DNA from: Odoribacter splanchnicus DSM 20712
GTDB taxonomy: Bacteria; Bacteroidota; Bacteroidia; Bacteroidales; Marinifilaceae
NCBI RefSeq assembly: GCF_000190535.1
Contig: NC_015160.1
Span: forward strand, 372,001 to 436,000
Length of the DNA: 64,000 nt
Direction: 5' to 3'
The position numbers were made by a program, and so were the translations under genes. Positions 36,618 to 44,087 of the stretch are shown here, one piece after another (the stretch's first letter is position 1; every line of letters starts with the position of its first letter). The notes beneath the pieces were generated by a model. That model did no database searches and had not been told where the DNA came from. It was given only the letters and a program-made list of their open reading frames with translations.

Positions 36618-38250
36618 AGACAGCGAATAATCGGTTGATTGTTTCCGGGGTTAAGTTATACAATTGTGCAGCATACTTATTTTTCGCTGCATAATCCAGC
36701 AGTAGTCGCTTGACATCAGCAAATGTCTTCGATCGGAAAACGATATCTTGAACGACTGATACGGGCATGTCATGAATTTCGTCATCCGGATAGATGGTAT
36801 TCCCTTGATGATATGCTCTTTGATTGAAATCATCGATCAAATCGATAAACAGCGGAGTGTAATTACGATCATACACTTGCGGATTCCATGCTTGAAAATT
36901 GTAACTGCCATTTTCCGGATAAGCTGGTAATTTGTGGAATACTCCTAATTCTTTATATTCTTGATTGGTCAAAACATATTGTACGCACCGTGCCCAACTT
37001 TCCAGCAAGCTCGTTTTGCATTTCCCATAAGTATTCCTGTTATTGGTATAATGAGCAGCATGGCCCAACTCATGGCATGCTGTGCTGAATACTTCGGACA
37101 TTTCTCGCCAGCCGTTGTTACCTTGGCCATATATGCGGATATCCGACCATATCCCCATGCCCCATTGTCTATTATAGTCTCCGTTTATGCCGTTTCCTTT
37201 CTTATGAAGATATGCAATTTTTTCCTTTCGGGAGTTCGTCGGTCTTTTCAATCCATTCGTATTGCCATAGTAAAAACGATATAAAGCCCGATGTATAGTT
37301 GCATAACGAATTGATTTATTGGCAGAAATATACAAATCCCAATTTCCGGTCTTTTTCGGGCCGTTATAATAGGCTTGCACGATATTTCCATCTCTTATAT
37401 CCCAGCGAGATGTTTCCCATGCGATACTGTAATTTGCAGGACGTTTAAAGCGACCGTTGCAGGAATAATATCCATTGGCATTTGTATAGCCGATGTACGT
37501 CGTGAACCAGCGACGGGCACGAACTCTGACATAATTAAGCGGAATTGCACCGCCTACAATATTATCATAGGCTGTAATTCGGCCCGCCGGTCTCCATTTA
37601 CTGCGTCCACGTGTTTGCGGCTCTGACTCTCCGTCTTCTTCATTGCCGGTCATGCGCAGGGACTCTTCGACCAGCGCATCGGTCAATACTTCGCTCCATT
37701 TTGTACTGGAGCGGGTCATAATTCCCTCATCATCTTCTTCATCCTTGTCTTCATCGGGAATAAACAGGTCGGAAAGAATCTCATAATCTACGCCTATGGT
37801 ACTCACCGCAGGCCACTTCGCAACCTCGATAGAGGCATATTGAAAAGTGGGCAAGCTGTCCGGAATTGTAGGATCATGATAATAGCTGCCATATTCCTCA
37901 ATTTCATAATCCAGCGGAATATCATACCAGATAATCGTAGAATCCTGCAGGATTAAATCCAGTTCCTCGGATGAGCGGGGATGAAACTTCACGTAATAAT
38001 GCGTAGGCTGAATATCCATGTCTGTAATTCCGGCTCTGGTTTTCGGTGAGAGGTTTTCCAGAGCTTTACGCATATTCTCCACTGAATAGGGATTTTTAAG
38101 CCGACGTCCCAGCACAGTCATTCCGTCCGTAACAATGGCATGGGAAGAGGTTTGAACCAGAGTCTTCGGCTGTAAATCGGCATCCTTTTCCTGACAGCCG
38201 GCCAGAACTCCGAAACAGGATGTGGCAAATAATACTTTTAGTACTTTCAT
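36607..38250 (-). CDS. Lipoprotein zinc metallopeptidase (HExxH...E, gluzincin-like)
   Basis: A protein of 547 residues with a lipoprotein signal (VLAGC, Cys19). Residues 70-180 form an acidic region ending in a low-complexity stretch (PDEDKDEEDDEG). Residues about 215-290 look like a small beta-sandwich (GRITAYDNIVGGAIPLNYVR). The peptidase part carries HELGH at 393-397 with a likely third zinc ligand E417 in LLESWARC, 20 residues after the second His. The C-terminal 45 residues are predicted helical. I cannot place it in a MEROPS family. It is first in a unit with two small lipoproteins and has its own -7 box. All three are probably anchored in the envelope, perhaps at the cell surface. Confidence 0.85.
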   Translation of the reverse strand: MKVLKVLFATSCFGVLAGCQEKDADLQPKTLVQTSSHAIVTDGMTVLGRRLKNPYSVENMRKALENLSPKTRAGITDMDIQPTHYYVKFHPRSSEELDLILQDSTIIWYDIPLDYEIEEYGSYYHDPTIPDSLPTFQYASIEVAKWPAVSTIGVDYEILSDLFIPDEDKDEEDDEGIMTRSSTKWSEVLTDALVEESLRMTGNEEDGESEPQTRGRSKWRPAGRITAYDNIVGGAIPLNYVRVRARRWFTTYIGYTNANGYYSCNGRFKRPANYSIAWETSRWDIRDGNIVQAYYNGPKKTGNWDLYISANKSIRYATIHRALYRFYYGNTNGLKRPTNSRKEKIAYLHKKGNGINGDYNRQWGMGIWSDIRIYGQGNNGWREMSEVFSTACHELGHAAHYTNNRNTYGKCKTSLLESWARCVQYVLTNQEYKELGVFHKLPAYPENGSYNFQAWNPQVYDRNYTPLFIDLIDDFNQRAYHQGNTIYPDDEIHDMPVSVVQDIVFRSKTFADVKRLLLDYAAKNKYAAQLYNLTPETINRLFAVYEN

Positions 38251-38282
38251 AAGCTATTCGATTTTGTGCTTTGAGTTTGTTG

Positions 38283-38290
38283 CAAAAATA
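38283..38290 (-). promoter_or_regulatory. Putative -7 box for the metallopeptidase cassette
   Basis: TATTTTTG on the minus strand fits TAnnTTTG, 32 nt before the ATG. It indicates the cassette is transcribed separately from the regulator gene upstream. Confidence 0.5.
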
Positions 38291-38414
38291 AAAACTCCGT
38301 ACCGAAATCCATTTGCGATATAGTGTTTAAAATCTAATACTTTTCAAATACACCCATTGATAAACAGTGTATTGCGGCGATATTTTTCTTTAATTTCTAA
38401 CAAGGGGCTGACAC

Positions 38415-40082
38415 TTATTCGAACAGTGCTATGAACAGCTCCTTATTCTCGGCATCGGATGCCTTTATGCGGGATTTCAACCTCGATTTGCGGGCATAGA
38501 TATTGGCGACGCTATCGTGCATGAAGAGACTGACGACTTGCGGGGAGAATCCCCCGAAAATGTAACATAGCAGCCGTAAGTCCGCCTCTTTCATTTTCGG
38601 AAAGTCGCGTCGCAGTTTCTTCATGACATTGTCATGTGCCAGGTTCACGATTTGTTCCAATTCTTGCAGCATCTCTCCGTTTTCGGAGAACCCGTCGATA
38701 AGCTCACGCACCTGCCGAACCATCGCGGCCTGTCCGGAAGCGGTGTTTTCCCGTTCGTAGAGTGTCTTCCCGATGCGATCCACGATTTCGAACCGGGAAG
38801 CTATCACACCTTTCAGCCGGGCCTCTGTACGCTGTTTCTGCTCCATGCGTCCGGAAAGGTCGAGATATTCGGCCCGCATCTCCCGCACGAGAAGCAAATG
38901 CCGCTCGCCGCGCTCCTTGTGCAGGCGTATCTGTTGCCGGAAAACGCAGCCCGCAATGCCGAGCAACAGAATCCCGGCTCCGATCACCGCCAGCTCTCTT
39001 TTCCTCCGGTGCTCCAGCCTGTAATCGTAAAAAGCCGCACGTTCTCGGAAATACTCTTTTTCGATCATGTCGGCCGAACTCTGCAAGGCGGTGCGGGTCA
39101 GCGAATCGTTCAGGCAGATGAAGCGGTCGATCTGCCGTGCCGCTTCCCGATAATTTCCCGCCTGCATGTTCGCCCGGTAAGCCGTGTAAAGCAGCATGGG
39201 ACGGTCTTCGGCACGCAGGATTCGCCGTGCCGCCATTTCGATGGAACGGAGAGCTTCGGCCGGACGGTTGCGGAGCAGCTGCGTTCGGGCCCGCGTACAC
39301 ATTCCGGAGACTGTTGTGTCGCAGAGTACGGACTGCTCGATACGGCGCAACAGATCTTCGGGAATGCGAACCGTATCGGCTACGACGTACAGCGTGGCGA
39401 AATAACCGAGGCTTTTTTGTGCCAGCGATTCGTCATGCGCATCGTCGGCCAGTTCGAGCGCCATCGAACAGTCGCGGCGCGCCCGGGCCAGGTCATTCAT
39501 CCGCAGTGCCGAGGCTGTCATGCCCAATAATGCCTCGGCCGTATGCTTACCGTCTTCCGTACGCATGAACAGGCCGCGGGCTTCCCGGTAGTAACGGTAG
39601 GCCCGTACGAAATTTAATTCGGAACAGTAAATATCCCCGATACGCAAGTAAAGCAGTCCGAGATAGCGGGGTTCGTCAATGCTGTGGAGATACTCCTCTA
39701 CTTCCAGAAACTGTCGCAGGGCGCCGGGTTTGTCGCCTTTCTGTAATTTACTTTGGGCTTGATAATAGAGAGTTCGAAACCGATTTCGAGTCTCTTTTGG
39801 GTGATTCCTATAATATTCCCAGGCGATTTGAAGCATGGAATCCGTATTTTCGTCAGTTTTCGTACGGTTTGCCGCAATAGTGTACAGCAGGGAGTATTTA
39901 GCTCGTATTGCTCGATTGCCGAGAAATTTGCGCGGAATATTTTTTAAGGTATGCAATGCACTGTCGGGAGCTGTTTCAAGCTGTTTTTCCGTGCGTACGA
40001 AAGTATCCGCCATCTGTTCATGCTTTGTACAACCGAAAATTGATACGGCTGAAGCAAATAAAAAATATATGTATTGTTTCAT
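38415..40082 (-). CDS. Membrane-bound TPR/HTH regulator of Bacteroidetes type
   Basis: A protein of 555 residues. An N-terminal lipoprotein-like signal (VSIFGC, Cys18) is followed by TPR-like helical repeats over residues about 30-330 (for example RYLGLLYLRIGDIYCSELNF and YRYYREARGLFMRTEDGKH). One membrane helix lies near residue 360 (LAVIGAGILLLGIAGCVF). A coiled coil follows, then a C-terminal helix-turn-helix-like region (EADLRLLCYIFGGFSPQVVS, with IYARKSRLKSRIK). Such proteins are thought to sense envelope signals and bind DNA. Codons are clearly richer in G and C than in the flanking genes, suggesting transfer. It lies 164 nt upstream of the peptidase gene in the same direction. Confidence 0.8.
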   Translation of the reverse strand: MKQYIYFLFASAVSIFGCTKHEQMADTFVRTEKQLETAPDSALHTLKNIPRKFLGNRAIRAKYSLLYTIAANRTKTDENTDSMLQIAWEYYRNHPKETRNRFRTLYYQAQSKLQKGDKPGALRQFLEVEEYLHSIDEPRYLGLLYLRIGDIYCSELNFVRAYRYYREARGLFMRTEDGKHTAEALLGMTASALRMNDLARARRDCSMALELADDAHDESLAQKSLGYFATLYVVADTVRIPEDLLRRIEQSVLCDTTVSGMCTRARTQLLRNRPAEALRSIEMAARRILRAEDRPMLLYTAYRANMQAGNYREAARQIDRFICLNDSLTRTALQSSADMIEKEYFRERAAFYDYRLEHRRKRELAVIGAGILLLGIAGCVFRQQIRLHKERGERHLLLVREMRAEYLDLSGRMEQKQRTEARLKGVIASRFEIVDRIGKTLYERENTASGQAAMVRQVRELIDGFSENGEMLQELEQIVNLAHDNVMKKLRRDFPKMKEADLRLLCYIFGGFSPQVVSLFMHDSVANIYARKSRLKSRIKASDAENKELFIALFE

Positions 40083-40182
40083 CTTTATTAAGATTATCTG
40101 CCCTCGAAAATAATGGAGAGAATTAATATCTGCAAATCCCCCCCTCCTTTTAAACTATTCATATATTTTTTTTCAGTATGCT

Positions 40183-40389
40183 TCATGTAATGGCTGAAAT
40201 TTTGCCTATACTTTCATCCTCCTGTATAGCGGATAAATTAGTTTCGCAGGATAGCGATCGTACGAACCGTCTTATTCTGTCGCTGTATCTATGAGTTACT
40301 TCTGTCGACAGTTTCAGATTGTTTTTCAAATAGGATTCGAGTTCGTCTATTTTATTTCGAACCCATTTTGATACGATAAGTTTACGCAT
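40183..40389 (-). pseudogene. Truncated RelE/ParE-type toxin gene
   Basis: Sixty-eight codons. The first 50 (MRKLIVSKWVRNKIDELESY, then LKLSTEVTHRYSDRIRRFVR) look like the N-terminal half of a ParE/RelE toxin, normally about 95-100 residues. The end (SAIQEDESIGKISAIT) is unrelated, and the catalytic C-terminal strands are missing. No antitoxin gene is visible upstream. Probably an inactive relic. Confidence 0.55.
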
Positions 40390-40679
40390 GCATATCGGGC
40401 TATTTGTCGAATTTTTGGTTGCCGTCCCCTCACTCGGAATGATGGTAACACAGGAATAGAAGCGGAGCTACTCTTGAAGTTTTTTAATCTTCGGGGTAAT
40501 CTTTTTTATGACGATAGTATAAGCGGACATATAATCAGTTTAATGCTGACGTTTGGCAAAAGCAATGTATTTTCGCCGTTGATAAGCAGTTTTTACAAAA
40601 CGAGGATATTTGAAAAGAAACAGGCTGGTTATGAATAACAGCATATCCAGCCTGTTCTTTCACTGTTTCCAGCATCCTT
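40390..40679. other. Intergenic DNA between the toxin fragment and the helicase fragment
   Basis: No gene seen. It contains the terminator at 40619-40656 for the helicase fragment; the rest is AT-rich with no feature I can name. Confidence 0.5.
40619..40656 (-). terminator. Terminator downstream of the helicase/methylase fragment
   Basis: AACAGGCTGG and CCAGCCTGTT form a perfect 10-bp stem with an 18-nt loop, 24 nt past the stop codon on the minus strand. Confidence 0.6.
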
Positions 40680-41520
40680 TTACAACTTGAGGCCTTTGCT
40701 CTGCATATTCTCCCCTGCGGGCTTTGGCCTTACTATATGTTCACGCGGGAACTGCGAAGTGCCGGAATTACTGGAGGATAGAGGGACTGTTACCGTTGAT
40801 TGTCCTTCGCCTGTCCGTTCCAGCTCGTTACCGTTTGTCATATCCGGCGTGTTCTGTATAGTCTCGCCGTCCCTTTGTGCCTGCTCTTGTCCGGCTTCGG
40901 GCTTGGGAGGCGTAAGCGTAAGCTGTATCTTGCGTTCCAACGCCGCGACCTCCGCTTTCAAGGCTTTCAACTCGTCCTCCTTTTTCCATACCCCACCGAC
41001 CGTTTCCTGCAAAATCGGGATGTCTCGCTCGTAGGTTACGTTCTGCGCCTTGTATTGCTCCACGAGCTTGGGTATGCGTTCCAGCGCGTTCAGGAAGTTC
41101 ATCGACGCCGCTTTGGTGTCGGCCATCGCTATCTGCCCGTTGTTGTAGGTGTACTTGAACGCCCCCTCCACGAAGAAACGGTTCTGCTTGACCTCCTTGC
41201 CGTCTTTCAACAGCGGTTCGGTCTTTACGAGCAACGGAAAGCCGTACAGCTCGCCGATGCGCACGTACTCGCCTCCCGTCGTGGCGTTTTTGGCAATCTC
41301 CTGCAAACGTGTCCCGACGCTCTTGTGGTCGGTGGCGTCCAGCCCGTCAAGCCGGATAATATTAATCTTGTTGCCCTCCTTGTCGGTCTGTACCCGCGAG
41401 AGAAACGCCTCGTAGTCGGCGGTCATCTTGACGATACAGTCGTTGTTATGCGCGAGCTTCTTGGTGTAATCCTCCAATTTCCACGAGGAGGCACTCTTGG
41501 CCTTGTAGAACGCTTGAGCG
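40680..41520 (-). pseudogene. C-terminal fragment of a conjugative-element helicase/DNA methylase
   Basis: About 280 codons are open from near 41520 to the stop at 40680. The sequence (YKAKSASSWKLEDYTKKLAH, then LDGLDATDHKSVGTRLQEIA, then GGEYVRIGELYGFPLLVKTE) resembles the C-terminus of the very large SNF2-helicase/N6-methylase proteins of Bacteroidales conjugative elements, including a coiled coil (DELKALKAEVAALERKI) and a Gln/Pro-rich tail. The frame continues upstream to 41825 only by reading antisense through IS66 sequence, so that part is not genuine. The fragment was cut by the IS66 insertion. Confidence 0.7.
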
Positions 41521-41780
41521 GTCTGATCCGGGAAAAAATGAACGGGGATGTCCGGAATGGAGATGTGTACATCTTTATCAACAGGCTGAAAAACCGTATA
41601 AAGCTTCTGCACGCAGAAACGGGAGGTCTGGTGATGTACGGGAAACTGCTTGAGGAAGGAACTTTTAAAATCCCCGCTTATGATCCTGAAACCCACTCGT
41701 ACCCCATGACCTGGAGTGATCTTGTCATCATGGTGGAAGGCATCAACGAGGACAAACGAAAGGGAAGGCAAAGACCATAG
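41514..41780 (+). pseudogene. IS66 TnpB fragment
   Basis: The visible part is LSGLIREKMNGDVRNGDVYI, then FINRLKNRIKLLHAETGGLV and a stop after KRKGRQRP. This is the typical TnpB (IS66 Orf2) core. The first 20-30 residues are missing; no start codon remains. Confidence 0.8.
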
Positions 41781-42157
41781 AGGAGCTCCGTGCCACGATA
41801 GTTGAACTGAACGCTTCCCTTGCATGGTTGAAAAGGAAAGTGTTCGGGAAGATGAGTGAGAAATGCAATCCTATAAACAACGGGGACCCCATGCTCCCTT
41901 TTGATTACGGCGACTTGGGACAGATAGAGGCGGAAATCGAAGCGGCCAGAAACAAGGCGGCACAGATTATCACCCCCAAACCTCAAGTCGCCGGTAAAAC
42001 TCCACGCCGCAATCGGATTATCATGGACGACCTTCCGGTCGTGACGGTTGTCATCGAGCCGGAAGACCTCGACCTTGGCAAATACGTCAAGATAGGCGAG
42101 GAACACACCAGAACCCTTGAGATGAAACCCGGATACCTCTATGTAGTCGTCCCTTAA
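41762..42157 (+). pseudogene. IS66 TnpC transposase N-terminal fragment
   Basis: The frame reads GKAKTIEELRATIVELNASL, then LKRKVFGKMSEKCNPI, then GKTPRRNRIIMDDLPVVTVV and GEEHTRTLEMKPGYLYV before it ends at the inserted element. It has the coiled coil and zinc-finger-side region of TnpC but not the DDE catalytic domain, so it cannot be active. Confidence 0.8.
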
Positions 42158-43461
42158 AAACAATATTTCAGCGTGAAGTTTGTAAAAGCGAAGTTCACGC
42201 TGATTTTTCTTATAAGCCACAAAAGAACTCTCATAGCTCTTTTGAAGTTATATGCGGCCGCAGCTAATAAGAGATTGATAGCATCTCCTTTCACACCTTT
42301 ATAAAAGTTGCGAGATAATCTGTAGTCTTCTTTGAGATGTCCTATCGTTGGTTCTATGCCTGCTCGTTTACAAAATAGTTTGTGTTTCTTTCTCTTTTGG
42401 TAGTAGGTGTCTTTTGCTTTAGGAACGCCCGGGATGAGTATCTTTGTATCCCCAATCTGTTTCACACCTCTATACCCTCTATCTGCTGCCAGGTTATTAA
42501 TATGTTTCCCGGTCATCCTTTGGGTTTGTTCCAACGTCTTTTGTATGGTATGCCCATCGTATTCATTCCTAAAAGAGCATGCACCAAGAATAAGTCCTGA
42601 CCAGGAGCGAAGAATGGATACCTTATTACCAAACTCGTATTTCTTATGTTCCTTGCCTTTACTGATACAAACCACGTCCGGTTCGTGCAGAGAATATATT
42701 TTATTTTTTGACTTACGGTTCTGAGAAAGAACCTTGTAGTATAACTCAAACATCTTCTCATAGCCATTCCTTCCCTCTAGATTACGCTCGAGTTCTCTAA
42801 CCAATCGACCTGCTATGGTTTTCAGTTGCCTGTCTGCCTTAAGGGCTTTCTTACGATTCTTGGGATGGTTACGAAAGCGCTGGGCACGGTAAATTCCTTT
42901 CAAAGTGCGTGTATAACTCTGCCGTAGAGGAAGAGACTTATCATGAACTATCTTCAAAACGTTTTTGATTATCTTTTTATGCAACTTCGCATCTGTAGGA
43001 TAAGTTATATTCTTCTGCTGTACAGTAGAATCTATGAAAGCCGTATCAAAATGGTCTTCATCATCCTTATCCGTATTGACACGGATGCTCTCTGCCAATA
43101 TTATTTCCATGCCTTTCTCACCGATACGTTTTCTGAAGTGAACCAAGTCAGACGCATCACAGGGCTCTTTGGGAGTAAATTCAAGTTGTCCGCAAAAATA
43201 TTGGTAGTAAGCATTCTCACCCCATTGTAAAACCACAGTTTCATCAGACACATTACGCAAATGTTTTAAGATTAAAAGACCGCACATCAAGCGAATAGGA
43301 TGGGCGGGGCGACCGTTCGTACTACAATACAAAGGCGAAAAAGCATCATCAAAACTCTGCCAATTTATCTTATGGCTAAGTTGGAAAAGGGGGTGTTAAT
43401 GATTAAGCATATCCTCCAAAGAAGAGAAGAAAGAGAGCTGTTTAGATGTACGTTTTAACAT
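42154..43461 (-). pseudogene. IS5/IS1182-like transposase with one in-frame stop codon
   Basis: From the ATG at 43461 the frame reads MLKRTSKQLSFFSSLEDMLN, then His and a TAA stop at 43396-43398, and then goes on in the same frame as HPLFQLSHKINWQSFDDAF to the end at 42154. The catalytic set is present: Asp in FIDSTVQQK, Asp in AADRGYRG, Glu in GIEPTIGHLKEDYRLSRNF. The whole frame would encode about 435 residues. The stop may be a mutation, or translation may restart downstream (frame open from 43395). Confidence 0.75.
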
Positions 43462-43464
43462 AAA

Positions 43465-43508
43465 TATCTGCAAGATTTATACTGTAAAGGTACGAAATCT
43501 TGCAGATA
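43465..43508. repeat. Stem-loop near the right end of the IS5-like element
   Basis: TATCTGCAAGATTT and AAATCTTGCAGATA are perfect 14-bp arms around a 16-nt loop, placed just upstream of the transposase start. It may block transcription reading into the element. Confidence 0.65.
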
Positions 43509-43552
43509 TAAGCAAATAATTTGAGTTATAATAAACTGTAAAACAGGAGTGT

Positions 43553-43999
43553 ATGAGGTATTTAAGGGACGACTATTTAGGATATCTACTTGGTTTTGTT
43601 TTGTTCGTATCGTGTTCGCATGAGCAGGATAAGAAGCAAAGGACTAGTTCGATCAATTTACGCCAACAATACGTCAAAACAAACAAGTTTTTAGACGTCG
43701 ATATGTCGAAATTTCTTCCGGGGACTCAAACTCAAGCTTCGGTAACTGCCGAAGATTCGGCTCAGATGTTTGTGGCTTTGTATTGTTTTTATAGTCATGT
43801 GAAAGTGGTGGACGATGCCTACGTGTGTGATTTGACAAATGCGCAGGAGATTCAGGTTTCTGAAAGGGTTTTCAGATCTTTATCGGAGAATTTGCAGAAG
43901 ACGAATCTGCAAATTCAACGGTTGAAAGAACAAGGCAAAAAAGTAACTATTTCTGAAATAACTCCCGAATACCTGAATTCCCTTTTAGAAAATAAGTGA
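43553..43999 (+). CDS. Unrecognised small lipoprotein
   Basis: A protein of 148 residues with a signal-like N-terminus (YLLGFVLFVSC, Cys21), though the first residues (MRYLRDDY) are unusually acidic for a signal peptide. The rest is mainly helical, with a coiled-coil segment near residues 105-125 (SENLQKTNLQIQRLKEQGKK). No family recognised. It starts directly beside the IS5-like element, so its promoter may have been altered by the insertion. Confidence 0.6.
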   Translation: MRYLRDDYLGYLLGFVLFVSCSHEQDKKQRTSSINLRQQYVKTNKFLDVDMSKFLPGTQTQASVTAEDSAQMFVALYCFYSHVKVVDDAYVCDLTNAQEIQVSERVFRSLSENLQKTNLQIQRLKEQGKKVTISEITPEYLNSLLENK

Positions 44000-44087
44000 A
44001 ATCAGATAGACTGGTTTCACTTATTTATTTTGTCGGATATCTATATTGCTGTTAGCAAGTTTGTACTTGATTTTAGAGTGGAAGGTC

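Larger units (their letters stand above)
41514..42157 (+). mobile_element. IS66-family remnant, cut at both ends
   Basis: It holds the C-terminal part of the TnpB accessory protein and the N-terminal part of the TnpC transposase in the normal order and orientation. The left end abuts the helicase fragment, and the right end is cut by the IS5-like element. No terminal repeats remain. Confidence 0.8.
42153..43545 (-). mobile_element. IS5/IS1182-like insertion sequence inserted in the IS66 remnant
   Basis: It carries one DDE transposase gene on the minus strand. The left boundary is inferred from where the IS66 TnpC reading frame stops making sense (about 42153). The right boundary is inferred from the next gene's start and a 14-bp stem-loop at 43465-43508. 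I could not find clear terminal inverted repeats, so both ends are approximate. Confidence 0.6.

Noticed and set aside
38634..39530. 298-codon plus-strand frame opposite the TPR/HTH regulator
   Set aside because: GC-rich genes often leave the antisense frame open; the minus-strand frame has clear TPR, membrane and HTH features.
40800..41513. Long plus-strand open frame upstream of the IS66 tnpB fragment
   Set aside because: It is antisense to the helicase C-terminal fragment, and only the part after 41514 resembles a known protein.
41521..41825. N-terminal 100 codons of a 381-codon minus-strand frame continuing the helicase fragment
   Set aside because: This part is antisense to well-matching IS66 tnpB and tnpC sequence, so the apparent fusion is an accident of an open frame.
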